Assembly: GCF_030067815.1 (NCBI RefSeq)
Contig: NZ_CP125968.1
Coordinates: 1,057,001-1,121,000 of the forward strand
Length of the DNA: 64,000 bases
Source of the DNA: Sporosarcina thermotolerans
GTDB taxonomy: Bacteria > Bacillota > Bacilli > Bacillales_A > Planococcaceae
Direction: 5' to 3'
Shown here piece after piece: positions 48,176-57,143 of the stretch (position 1 is its first letter; the number at the start of each line of letters is the position of its first letter). The notes below the pieces were generated by a model. The model saw nothing but the letters and a program-made list of their open reading frames with translations. It had not been told where the DNA came from and ran no database searches. A program made the translations under genes and the position numbers.

Positions 48176-48823
48176 TTACCTTCCGTAATAAGGCATATAT
48201 GGATAGCGGGCCGGGTAGTAGGTTGGATGATAGGATGGATAACTCGGTGGAATAGTTTGAGCCTTAGAGGTATTGTCTTCCTTATTTTTATTGCAATCTT
48301 TTGGCGGCCCTATTATGACTGTATCTTTGATTGGCGCCAGTACTTGTTGAATCTGTCTTTCGTCCAGGCAATAGGCATTGGCGAACTCTTGAGGAGGTGT
48401 CAAACGAAGGATGTCAGAACCCCAGACAGTTTCAAGCTTATGTGTGTCATAAATGGTAAGGACATGTGTGTTATCGGCATTTGCCGTAAAATAATGCCAC
48501 CATCCCTGTGGAATATTCACAGCTTGTTGGGGACGGATTCGGTAAGCTTTTAATTCTTTCGTTGTTGGATTAATCATTGAAACAATTGTTTCTCCACTAA
48601 TACAGTAAATTACTTCAGACGCATTAAAATGGTAATGAGGCTCTACGCCATTTTCAGCACTTAAAAACACATCGAGTAATAAAGTGTCGCCAAGGGTTTT
48701 CATTTGTTCGCTACCTAATACATTTATATAATTGCTGTCATTTTTAGTGAAAAACCTGCTCTGTGCCAAATCGAAAGCATATATTAATTTTGGATCTTTG
48801 AAATCCACATCTTTCTTACTCAA
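48176..48823 (-). CDS. Cupin-domain protein with Pro/Tyr-rich tail, possibly spore-associated
   Basis: About 215 residues. The cupin motifs are EPHYHFNASEVIYCISGE (metal His/His/Glu) and NIPQGWWHYFTANADNTHVLTIYD (His). The tail PPSYPSYHPTYYPARYPYMPYYGR is Tyr/Pro-rich, a composition seen in coat proteins. I choose TTG 48823, eight bases after GGAGG; GTG 48829 is too close. The substrate is unknown. Confidence 0.78.
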   Translation of the reverse strand: MSKKDVDFKDPKLIYAFDLAQSRFFTKNDSNYINVLGSEQMKTLGDTLLLDVFLSAENGVEPHYHFNASEVIYCISGETIVSMINPTTKELKAYRIRPQQAVNIPQGWWHYFTANADNTHVLTIYDTHKLETVWGSDILRLTPPQEFANAYCLDERQIQQVLAPIKDTVIIGPPKDCNKNKEDNTSKAQTIPPSYPSYHPTYYPARYPYMPYYGR

Positions 48824-48950
48824 AGACACGTCCTCCTTCAGGAATAATAGTCATATCCATAAACTATGCGAATGTCCCGGGGGGTGTGCTAAAATAGCCG
48901 CTTTTCGCATATCTTGAGGACGAGGCAGTTAGTAGACAAAGGGGGATAAA

Positions 48951-49395
48951 ATGCAAAAAGTAATATATATTGTTTTATTGTTGATGAATAGCATCTTATC
49001 AGCCGGTTCGTATGATAGTGAAAAAGCGGTAAAAAACGGAGACGTCATAAATATGCATGGGCCCATTTACAACTTTGCTCGGTTTGAAGAATTTATGGAG
49101 GATGTAAATAGGGGGACACGGCCGAGGTCAGAATTACAAATTATGCGTTAGATGGAAATCCGACTTTATACAATGTGAATTTCGATGGATCTGTTTTCAA
49201 TCTGGAAGTCGATCGATCAAAAAACAAGAATCGGGGGGACAACCCCAAAAAAACAAGATTGTCATGTGACAATCTTGCAAAAGAGGTGGTGAGCAAATAT
49301 ATAGTTATACACTAAAGGATTGTCAGCAATCCACCAATGATCGTTTTACTCTACTCAACATTTTGAAAGAGCAAGAAGATGATCATGAGCATTAA
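48951..49395 (+). CDS. Secreted DUF4362-domain protein (two frameshifts)
   Basis: A signal-like N-terminus (VIYIVLLLMNSILSAGSY) is followed by the DUF4362 core NGDVINMHGPIYNFARFEEFMEDV. Frames break near 49118 (one base short in GACACGG) and near 49290 (GTGAGCAA), after which it reads EVRITNYALDGNPTLYNVNFDG, SCDNLAKEVV, and IYSYTLKDCQQSTNDRFTLL to the stop at 49393-49395. Two Cys (SCDN, KDCQ) match the family. The intended length is about 148 residues. Function unknown. Confidence 0.6.
49247..49277 (-). terminator. Terminator-like hairpin antisense to the DUF4362 gene
   Basis: On the minus strand CAAGATTGTCA / TGACAATCTTG (11 bp, 2-nt gap) is followed directly by seven T. This is a canonical terminator for transcripts coming from the ArsB-like gene that ends 370 bp away. 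It is embedded in plus-strand coding sequence. The gap 49396-49644 contains nothing else I can support. Confidence 0.45.
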
Positions 49396-49644
49396 CAGAT
49401 TCTGTTTATTCTTCAATTTTCGTGAAAAACGAGTAATGTTGTGCCATTTTTAAGTGGTCTACATATACATATAAAGAACAACACGATAAATTGAGATAAA
49501 TGTATCTAACATAAAGCTCTATGATGCTACTCTACATAATTTCTTACTCGGTACCTTATTTGGCACAAATGCTGCAGAGTATATGGAATTCGTATGAAAC
49601 AATTTCCATTTGAATTTAATCTAATACTTTACTCGCAAGTACAA

Positions 49645-51010
49645 TTAGATGAACACTAATTGTATCCAGAAAAATAACAGTGCCAACGTTACGATTGTTG
49701 AGATGGGGATTACAATTAAAGATACACTCAAGTAATCTTTCCAGCTGATTTTTATATTATTTCTTCTTAGAATACTCATCCAAATGAGGGATGCTAATGT
49801 CCCAATTGGCAACAGCAATGATCCGATATCACTTCCGATAATATTTGCCAGATAAATGGTTTTTAAGGTGATTGGGTCTAACCCCATTTCAGTCAATGTA
49901 ATTGTCCCAATCATCAAAGCCGGATGATTATTGAAGAAGTTGGAAAGGATTGACACCAATCCACCCATGGTGAAACTCGCTTGAAATATTCCTTGATTGA
50001 CAATCGGTTCACATAACTGCACGAGAAAAGCTGTAAGTCCAACATTATGCAGACCGTAGATAATCACGTACATGGAGAATGCGAAAATCAGAATATGCCA
50101 AGGTGTCTTTTTCAAGATGTCTACCGGATTCGTCCGTAAATGGTACCATCTCCACAAAAGCAGGAAGACCGATCCAAGCACAGCAACAATTTCAATGGGA
50201 ACGTTAATATAAGATGCAACAAATAGAAGACAACGCATGAGGAAGACAAATAGCAAGATTTTTAACATTAATCTTGTACGTTTGCGCTTTTTCGACAGGC
50301 AGTTTTGTCTTAAGTGGATGAAAGTTTTTAATGAAAAAGGATTCTTCAATATCCATTATGGAATCAGGCAGCTTTTTCGGCAAATTTTTCTTTACAACAA
50401 TGTACATTAGGAATGACATGAACAACAATCCTAATGTTCCCGGGACAAACATCATTGCCGTATGCATCCAAAGTGACATGTCAATGATATTCAATGCTAT
50501 TAAGTTCACGATATTACTAACGCCTATGGGAGCACTTGACGCCGTCGCAATAAGTGCACCACATAACAGATATGGTATTTGTTGTCGGGGTTTAAGTTGA
50601 ATGTTTTTTAGTAGAAGGATTAAGATAGGTGTTGTAATGAGGATGCTACCATCGTTATTAAATAGAAGTGTCATTAAAAAACAGAGTAACTGAATGTTCC
50701 AGTAAAGGTGATAACCCGATCCCTTTGAAAGTTTGGCTAATTTCGCTGCTGACCAGTGGAAAAATCCGAAACTTTCCAGTATAACAGCCATCACAATCGT
50801 TGCGATAATGGTAATGGAGGCACCACCAATTTTACTGATGATATCTACTATGTCTTCCCACGAGACAATTCCTGCTATGAGGATGAATCCTGCTCCTACC
50901 GATGCAGGCCATGCCTCGTTCAATCCTTTAGGTCTCCAAAATATGACTGACATTGTCAGTAGGAAAACCATACTTGTTATTGCAATTTGAAAACTCATGC
51001 ATATGCACAT
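49645..51010 (-). CDS. ArsB/NhaD-superfamily membrane permease (frameshifted)
   Basis: The intended ~454-residue transporter has ten to twelve helices. The N-half shows FWRPKGLNEAWPASVGAGFILIAGIVSW, LESFGFFHWSAAKLAKLSKG and LFNNDGSILITTPILI. The C-half shows SNFFNNHPALMIGTITLTEMGLD and LANIIGSDIGSLLLPIGTLASLIW, the paired re-entrant motifs of the ArsB/ion-transporter superfamily. The A-run near 50290 has one A too many. There is no arsR or arsC nearby, so arsenite is only one possible substrate. The start is ATG 51010 or 50998. Confidence 0.78.
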
Positions 51011-51178
51011 TTCCCTTCTTTTTTTATTCGTCAGTAATGTGTTGATCCGTTTCCTTGTATGTATATTCAATTCAAGGTAAGCGAAGCGAGATGTATGTCC
51101 ACTCTGATATGAAAATTTTTGTACAACCCTGGGGTATTTTTGACTTGGACAAGCAATGATACTATGATGGGCAAGTCC

Positions 51179-51215
51179 AAAAAAAAAGGGCTGTCGATAA
51201 TTTCTCGTCAGCCTG
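51179..51215 (-). terminator. Terminator of the coat-like cluster
   Basis: On the minus strand GGCTGACGA / TCGACAGCC is followed by nine T, 46 bp after the stop of the gene ending at 51261. Confidence 0.75.
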
Positions 51216-51260
51216 AAAAAGGATTTCCAATAAAAGAATCCCATGTAAAATTGAACCGTT

Positions 51261-51937
51261 TTACACTTCGTGAAGCGTTTTAATATGACGTAGGTTTAAG
51301 AATATCTTGGCTGCATTTGCTAATTGAAACTCAATGATTTGCTGTTCAACGTTATTTATTTTTCCTATGAAGCTTTCACGCTCTCCTACATTCAAAAAAA
51401 CGATTTTATTCTTAAACTGTTCAACTTGGGATTCGAAGGTATCGCTGAATGTTTCATTATTTGACTGTGAGGGGACGAAGTTGTTTTCCAACCCGTAAAG
51501 TTTATAATCTTGTGCCAAGGGGATCAACCATTTGATATGTTCCAATGCAATATACATCTTTTTGTAAATGGGGATTGAAATACGATATAGTTTTTCGTTA
51601 TACCTGTTATTGTTCCATGCAAGGATTGGATACCTGACACATAGATTTCAACAAGCCTTCCTTTTGCCTTCGTGAGAACCTGTTCAAATGATAAGTCTTC
51701 CTGGATTTCTTCAGCGACAATGCTTGGTAACTCTGTAGGTGTTTGAACGTTGTTTTCATTTTCACTACTCGCCTCGAAACTGCGAATGTGATTTAAAGGA
51801 ATATACATATAATCCATTCCGTTAAAAAGCACGATCATATCGCTTCCTACGTCAATAAGAGAACCGCCAACAATTCTCTTCCCAGAAACCTCAATTCGAA
51901 TAATTTCCTTAACTAGACTTTGAATAATTTTATTCAC
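51261..51937 (-). CDS. DUF2642-like two-domain protein, candidate spore coat component (frameshifted)
   Basis: The intended protein has about 225 residues. The A-run near 51556-51560 is one base short; with it TKKMYIALEHIKWL joins. Three to four ~50-residue modules share the pattern long beta strand, G.I..V..D.IVL......YIPL.HI (e.g. GGSLIDVGSDMIVLFNGMDYMYIPLNHIRSF). This resembles DUF2642/Sm-like barrels found in spore proteins. It is the last gene of a minus-strand group of related proteins. Confidence 0.6.
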
Positions 51938-51953
51938 TTAACTATCTCCTTCT

Positions 51954-52450
51954 TTATTTATCAATTAATTGACGATACATTTTTGCTGCATGATTCATCA
52001 AAGAAATGTATTGTTCATCAACGGGATGTTTACTCCGATTGTTTTGTGAATAGTTAGCTGCATGCTTCGCTAAAGAAAAGAATTGCTCTTCTAACATTGC
52101 TTTTTCTTCTTCTATAGTCATTTTAATAATCGTTATTGATGAGTGAGTGGTTTTAGAAGGCTGTGGCACTTCATTTTTAAACCCAGTAATATCATCGTTC
52201 TCTCCAACACGATTCTCAAACGTAGGACGGTCAAGTAATTCCCCTAAGTTAGAGTGATCGTTTAACTGAATTGAAAGTTCGTTGAGCGAAAAAAAGAGTC
52301 CTTTTCATTGGTTTGGTCTGTTTGAGTTGTTTTTGTACGATTGTCATTTTTCCTGTTTTTTGAGAAGGATAGAGGAAAACGTCTTTCGTAACCTAATGGA
52401 TCGGAAAAGGAAAGAAGTCCCACTGAATCTTCGATAAACGAGGATTCCAT
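51954..52450 (-). CDS. Hypothetical protein of the coat-like cluster (frameshifted)
   Basis: The intended protein has about 165 residues. The T-run at 52290-52296 (coding strand) is one base short; restoring it gives KDSFFSLNELSIQLNDHSNLGELLDRPTFENRVG. The C-terminal half has two similar helical segments, MLEEQFFSLAKHAANYSQNN and VDEQYISLMNHAAKMYRQL, an internal duplication of xxYxSLxxHAAxxY. The family is not recognised. It lies 16 bp from the DUF2642-like gene and 14 bp from the Gln-repeat gene, so it is in the same operon. Confidence 0.55.
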
Positions 52451-52464
52451 TTCTCCCCAATCAT

Positions 52465-53562
52465 CTAATTTCTAAAATATTCATCTACCTCAACGACTAC
52501 TTTATGTGCATCCTGTTCAAGGAGTGTAATTTCTTCTGGTAGTTCATTCTCTAATTCGTCAAATGTATTTATTGAATAAATGCCTTCATAGTCTTCAACA
52601 ATTTGATCTTCGTTTTGAATTTCTTGACTTTTTTCCAACATAATGTTGAATGATTCTGTCGTTTCATTAGTATCCACGTTTATATTTCCGACAGCTTGTA
52701 GTTCAGCTTCTTCATCAGTATCGAAAACTTCATGGCTTTCCAACATATCTTGCTGTTGGGTAGTTTCATTAAATTGGTCAATAACTTGGTGTTGGAAAAT
52801 ATCCTGAGGTTGGACAACGTCCTCCTGTTGGACAATTGCTTGAGGTTGATCAATAACTTGGTGTTGAACAATTACCTGAAGTTGGTCAACTTCTTGCTGT
52901 TGGACAATTTCTTGAAGTTGGTTAATAACTTGCAGTTGGTCAATTTCTTGAGGTTGATCAATAACTTGGTGTTGGACAATTACCTGAAGTTGGTCAGCAT
53001 CCTGCTGTTGGACAATTTCTTGAGTGTGATCAATCTCTTGCTGCAGAACAATATCCTGTAGCTCTTCCTTAATTTCTTCATCATCATTAAGAATCTGTTG
53101 GTTTGTTAGTTTTCTCTTTTGATTTGTAAGATGAATTTGACCTTCAGGTATTACGCCATGGATGTTCGAAATATAAATTATAGGAATGTATAGTAACTCT
53201 GCATGATTGATCAAGACGATATGATCCTCGGATATTCTGCTCAATACGCCAAAATGTGCATCTTTTTCGGAATCATTAATGGAAACATAGCTGTTTTTCA
53301 AATCGCTTAATATATCTATGAAAAGCTGACTTTCGAGATAAGGGACAGGATTCGGTTTTTCACTATGATCTTTTGAGTTCTTCGATAGTGTTTTAATATG
53401 TTCAAGTGAAATATAGTGAACCTTTTGATTTTTATCCATTACAACATGATCTTGTTTAACAGCTAACAAAACGCCTTCCAGAAAGTGTTGATTTAACAAA
53501 AACAAACCGATGTTTGAATTTACAAGGTCGTGTAATACTTTAACAAACTCTGGTTCTCGCAA
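52465..53562 (-). CDS. Gln-rich hexapeptide-repeat protein with two DUF2642-like domains
   Basis: About 365 residues. The N-terminal part has two DUF2642-like modules (about 10-60 and 80-140: GVLLAVKQDHVVMDKNQKVHYISLEHIK and GVLSRISEDHIVLINHAELLYIPIIYIS). These are followed by 18 consecutive hexapeptides (about 168-275) of pattern x-Q-[EVD]-[IV]-[VD]-Q, then an acidic tail. The hexads suggest a beta-solenoid or amyloid-like rod. TTG 53562 follows GAAGGAGG; an open ATG at 53601 lacks one. Probably a spore coat or matrix protein, by context only. Confidence 0.7.
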   Translation of the reverse strand: MREPEFVKVLHDLVNSNIGLFLLNQHFLEGVLLAVKQDHVVMDKNQKVHYISLEHIKTLSKNSKDHSEKPNPVPYLESQLFIDILSDLKNSYVSINDSEKDAHFGVLSRISEDHIVLINHAELLYIPIIYISNIHGVIPEGQIHLTNQKRKLTNQQILNDDEEIKEELQDIVLQQEIDHTQEIVQQQDADQLQVIVQHQVIDQPQEIDQLQVINQLQEIVQQQEVDQLQVIVQHQVIDQPQAIVQQEDVVQPQDIFQHQVIDQFNETTQQQDMLESHEVFDTDEEAELQAVGNINVDTNETTESFNIMLEKSQEIQNEDQIVEDYEGIYSINTFDELENELPEEITLLEQDAHKVVVEVDEYFRN

Positions 53563-53667
53563 TTTCTGAGCGCCTCCTTCATAAGAATATCGTCGCTTCA
53601 AATGTATTGAAGCGACGAATGTCTCAGATGATCGTATGCAACCTTATGAGTGATTGCCATACCTTAC

Positions 53668-54138
53668 TTATCTACTGTTGTCTTTATTTTTATTCTCGTC
53701 AGCTTTGGATTTTTCAAGTTTGACACCGTAGCTGATATTGCGAATGTGGAAGAGGGCAACCCGGATGATTTCTTCATTTGCAACAATTGTTACAAAATCA
53801 TCAGTGACGACATCCATTACGCCTTCTAACGTTTCAGGGCCTCCACGGTTAATTTTCACCCATCTAAGTGTTAATTTCTGCAGAATACCTTTAAAATCTG
53901 AAGCTTTAAGGTATTTGAAATTCCTTGGAAGATCATACTCAAAATCAGCTTGGCTTTTCGAATTGTACGTTACACTCTTAACATGCTGTGTATTATAATA
54001 GATGATGCCTTCATCATCATGTAACAGCGTGAAGAAATCGTCCTCAACAGCCAACACTCTACCAATACGAGATTCGGGTCCTCCTCTGTCGACTTTAACT
54101 ACTTTATCGACGAGAGTTTCGATCATATCCTTCTTCAA
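53668..54138 (-). CDS. Two-module RGGPE protein, candidate spore coat component
   Basis: About 156 residues made of two related modules: VVKVDRGGPESRIGRVLAVEDDFFTLLHDDEGIIYYNTQHVKSV and WVKINRGGPETLEGVMDVVTDDFVTIVANEEIIRVALFHIRNI, then a charged tail. The repeated RGGPE...G.....DDF and HxK/R ends indicate duplicated SH3/Sm-like barrels akin to the DUF2642-like neighbours. TTG 54138 follows AAAGGAGG at six bases. It is the first gene of the minus-strand cluster. Confidence 0.65.
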   Translation of the reverse strand: MKKDMIETLVDKVVKVDRGGPESRIGRVLAVEDDFFTLLHDDEGIIYYNTQHVKSVTYNSKSQADFEYDLPRNFKYLKASDFKGILQKLTLRWVKINRGGPETLEGVMDVVTDDFVTIVANEEIIRVALFHIRNISYGVKLEKSKADENKNKDNSR

Positions 54139-54340
54139 TTGTCTACCTCCTTTAATAGTATCTCCATATTTATATGTGTCTTGGGTTAATCGTGCTAATG
54201 GACAGATGCCTAAATAGGTCATTTAATTATAATTTCCTAGCTTTTAGTTGGGCAGCAATAGACGTTTTAGGTATTGTAGACACAGTTTATAAACAGTTGA
54301 ATACAATGATATTAAACTCTAATTCAAAGGTGGGATTTAT

Positions 54341-54772
54341 ATGCCGAAAGGAAACAAAGATAAACATTTAAAGACTTCATTATCTACAGCCGTAGCCGCT
54401 GCAGCCGCAGCCGGTGCCGCAGCCGCCGCTGCTGCAATTTCCGAAACTGATTCTTCTGCTGCTGCAGCTGCAGCTGCTACTGCCGCCGCAGCCGCTGTTG
54501 CTGCCGTTCTTGCTGCTGAAACCGCTGCAGCTGAACCTGAACTAACTACTGAGGGTGCTGAAACAGTAGAAACTGCAGATGTTGAAGAAACTACTGATGT
54601 AAAGAAGAAAGATGAAAAGAAAAAGGACGGAAAGAACAAAGAAGACAAGAAAAAAGATGAAAAGAGTAAGGACGGAAAGAACAAAGAAGACAAGAACAAA
54701 GAAGACAAGAACAAAGAAGACAAGAAAAAAGATGGAAAGAAAAAAGAAGACAAGAATAAAGAGGAAAACTAA
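54341..54772 (+). CDS. Ala-block / Lys-pentapeptide-repeat protein
   Basis: 143 residues of extreme composition. A basic start (MPKGNKDKHLK) leads to an Ala-rich block (about 18-64, mixed GCC/GCA/GCT codons, so not simple codon slippage). A Thr/Glu-rich linker follows (66-87), then eleven perfect-length pentapeptides K-x-K-[DE]-[DEG] (88-142). AAAGGTGGG precedes the ATG and a strong terminator follows. The C-terminus resembles linker-histone or antifreeze-like helices. It is divergent from the Gln-repeat cluster. Function unknown. Confidence 0.7.
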   Translation: MPKGNKDKHLKTSLSTAVAAAAAAGAAAAAAAISETDSSAAAAAAATAAAAAVAAVLAAETAAAEPELTTEGAETVETADVEETTDVKKKDEKKKDGKNKEDKKKDEKSKDGKNKEDKNKEDKNKEDKKKDGKKKEDKNKEEN

Positions 54773-54826
54773 TCGTACCAGTGTGAAACAACTTCGTAAA
54801 CTCACTACAAATGATTAAACTAACAA

Positions 54827-54870
54827 AAAAGAATCCAATCATATTAACTTATGGTTGGATTCTTTTTGAA
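54827..54870 (+). terminator. Terminator after the Ala/Lys-repeat gene
   Basis: AAAGAATCCAA / TTGGATTCTTT stem with TTTTT following. Confidence 0.88.
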
Positions 54871-54907
54871 TTGCGCTTTGCAAAATCGTTTTAGGGAGAT
54901 GAGATGT

Positions 54908-55312
54908 ATGGTTCAAAACAGTTCAATCTGTAAGCAATTTGGAGATATTTTAAAGGGTAAAAGCAAAACAGAAAATGGTGTTTGTCGTGTGGCTCTTCAT
55001 CGGACGTTCAAAGCGACAGTGCAAGGTAAGGCAAGCACATCAGTCTTGCCTGTAGGCGTACTATTCGAGTCTCTCGATCACAATGGCAACGCATTGAACT
55101 TAACGGAAATGGCGATTTTGCAGGAGGAAATTCCTGCATTCATGCACTCCCTTCTCAATCAGGGATTGATAGTCAGCGCATTGCATAATCACTGGTTATA
55201 TACGTCCCCTTTAATCATGTATATCCACGTACAATCAGTCGAACCACCACTTGATTTCGCAAGGAAAATGGAGTATTCCTTTAGGTTTTTAAGCAGTCCT
55301 CCTATTTCTTAA
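54908..55312 (+). CDS. DUF1259-domain protein
   Basis: 134 residues. GVCRVALHRTFKATVQGKASTSVL and IVSALHNHWLYTSPLIMYIHVQSVEPPLDFARKM match the DUF1259 (LppY/LpqO) pattern with its HNHW segment. There is no signal peptide, and the length corresponds to one half of the two-domain members. ATG 54908 follows GGGAGATGAG. Function unknown. The following gap (55313-55528) shows no terminator. Confidence 0.8.
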   Translation: MVQNSSICKQFGDILKGKSKTENGVCRVALHRTFKATVQGKASTSVLPVGVLFESLDHNGNALNLTEMAILQEEIPAFMHSLLNQGLIVSALHNHWLYTSPLIMYIHVQSVEPPLDFARKMEYSFRFLSSPPIS

Positions 55313-55528
55313 TAGCTTTGGTGAAAGGCACTTCCGTAAGTATTTTACCTGTAGTTGGCAGTTAGATAGACAATTTTAGTTTACCCTTATATTTATTTAA
55401 AAAACGATAGCATTCTTCCCTTAAAAGGCGTACGATGTATATGGAAACCGGGCGTGGATTTTTTTTGCTCGGGCATATTACATATAACGCCTTTTTGGCG
55501 ATGTACGAATAGAGAGGAAAAGGGTAAA

Positions 55529-56944
55529 ATGACATTTCAAACTGGTAGGGTCGAGAAGGATTTCTTAGGTGAGAAAGAAGTTCCTGGTAACGCGTATTAT
55601 GGAATTCAAACGATACGGGCAACAGAAAACTTTCCAATCACAAAGGAGCGTATGCATCCTGAGTTGATTCGAGCAATTGGTATTGTCAAAAGAGCTGCAG
55701 CCATTTCGAATGTACTTGTCAATGATCTGCCAAAGGATATCGGTCTTGCAATTGTTGAGGCTTCGGACGAGGTAATTGCCGGAACTTTAACCGACCAATT
55801 CATCGTCGATCCGATTCAAGGGGGCGCAGGAACTTCATTCAACATGAATGCCAATGAAGTCATTGCGAACCGTGCACTTGAAATCATGGGCCGTGAAAAA
55901 GGTGACTATGATTACATTAGCCCGAATAACCACATTAATATGTCCCAGTCAACAAATGATGCTTTCCCGACAGCTATTAAAATTGCCACACAGCAATTGG
56001 TCAATCAGTTACTTGAAACAATGGACAAGTTTGCTGCAGAGCTTAAAATGAAGGAACAGGAATTTGATGGAGTTATTAAAATGGGAAGAACCCATCTCCA
56101 AGACGCTGTTCCAATTAGACTTGGTCAAGAATTCAGTGCATATAGAAGTGTAATTGAGCGTGATATCGAACGGATCGGTAGGACAAGAATCCATCTTTCT
56201 GAAATAAACATGGGCGCAACTGCAATCGGTACAGGACTTAACGCAAATGCACAATATATTGAAACAGCGGTTGAACATCTACGTGAGATCAGTGGTTTGC
56301 CTTTGGAATCTGCTGCAAACTTAATCGACTCCACACAAAATACTGATGTCTACACAGAATTGTCATCGGCCTTAAAGATTTGTATGATCAATCTTTCAAA
56401 AATGGCTAATGATTTACGTCTTATGGCATCAGGTCCAAGAGCCGGATTGAATGAAATCAATCTTCCTGCAAGACAACCTGGATCTTCCATCATGCCAGGA
56501 AAAGTGAATCCTGTTATGGCTGAAGTGATGAACCAAATAGCGTTCCAGGTAATCGGTAATGATCATACAATCAGCCTTGCTTCGGAAGCTGGTCAATTCG
56601 AATTGAACGTCATGGAGCCAGTTCTTGTCTACAATCTATTGCAGTCATTGACTGTTATGAACAACGGTATCGAAGTTTTCCGCAAATATTGCATTAGTGG
56701 AATCACAGCGAACGTTGAGCAAATGCAAAACTATGTGGAAAGAAGCCTCGGTACAATTACGGCGCTTACTCCATATATCGGCTATGAAATGTCTTCAAAA
56801 ATCGCACGTGAATCTTTTGAAACAGGCGTTCCGCTCAAGGAACTTTGCCTACATTACAATGTCCTAACTGCGGATGAATTGAACAAGTTATTGGACCCTT
56901 ATCAAATGACAGAAATGAAAAGAGAAGGCGTCGTGCATTCATAA
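55529..56944 (+). CDS. aspA: Aspartate ammonia-lyase
   Basis: 471 residues of the fumarase/aspartase superfamily. It has RVEKDFLGEKEVPGNAYYGIQTIRATENF at the N-terminus, the SSTND-equivalent SQSTNDAFPTAIKI, TGRTHLQDA as MGRTHLQDAVPIRLGQE, and the signature GSSIMPGKVNP. It converts L-aspartate to fumarate and ammonia in the cytosol. ATG 55529 follows GAGGAAAAGG. There is no adjacent asparaginase or ansR gene. Confidence 0.93.
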   Translation: MTFQTGRVEKDFLGEKEVPGNAYYGIQTIRATENFPITKERMHPELIRAIGIVKRAAAISNVLVNDLPKDIGLAIVEASDEVIAGTLTDQFIVDPIQGGAGTSFNMNANEVIANRALEIMGREKGDYDYISPNNHINMSQSTNDAFPTAIKIATQQLVNQLLETMDKFAAELKMKEQEFDGVIKMGRTHLQDAVPIRLGQEFSAYRSVIERDIERIGRTRIHLSEINMGATAIGTGLNANAQYIETAVEHLREISGLPLESAANLIDSTQNTDVYTELSSALKICMINLSKMANDLRLMASGPRAGLNEINLPARQPGSSIMPGKVNPVMAEVMNQIAFQVIGNDHTISLASEAGQFELNVMEPVLVYNLLQSLTVMNNGIEVFRKYCISGITANVEQMQNYVERSLGTITALTPYIGYEMSSKIARESFETGVPLKELCLHYNVLTADELNKLLDPYQMTEMKREGVVHS

Positions 56945-56963
56945 GAAATTGAATAACGCTGTA

Positions 56964-57003
56964 TAACACCCTCGGTTGAGAATTCGACTGAGGGTTTTTT
57001 AGT
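56964..57003 (+). terminator. aspA terminator
   Basis: ACCCTCGGT / CTGAGGGTTTTTT with an intervening GAATTC-centred loop. Confidence 0.85.
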
Positions 57004-57143
57004 TTGAATTGATTCGCAATCTGGTGAATCCAATCGAAATCCGTTATAATAGGGCAGTATGTCACTTTTTTTGCAGAAGTCGACAAGCCGTAGATAGACG
57101 GCCTTTTAATAGATAAGGGAAATTTCGAAAGGAGAATCATCAG

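Noticed and set aside
52732..53061. Plus-strand Leu/Asn-rich frame opposite the Gln hexad region
   Set aside because: It is an antisense by-product of the 18-bp hexad repeat. The minus strand has the ribosome site, conserved domains and full-length gene.
54337..54842. Antisense Phe/Leu/Ser-rich frames over the Ala/Lys-repeat gene
   Set aside because: They mirror a low-complexity gene and lack starts with ribosome sites. The plus-strand gene has both a ribosome site and a terminator.
55362..55535. Minus-strand frame with the protein-like ending IVRLLREECYRFLNKYKG
   Set aside because: It could be a remnant, but it overlaps the aspA start and has no ribosome site or recognisable family. I could not decide without a search.
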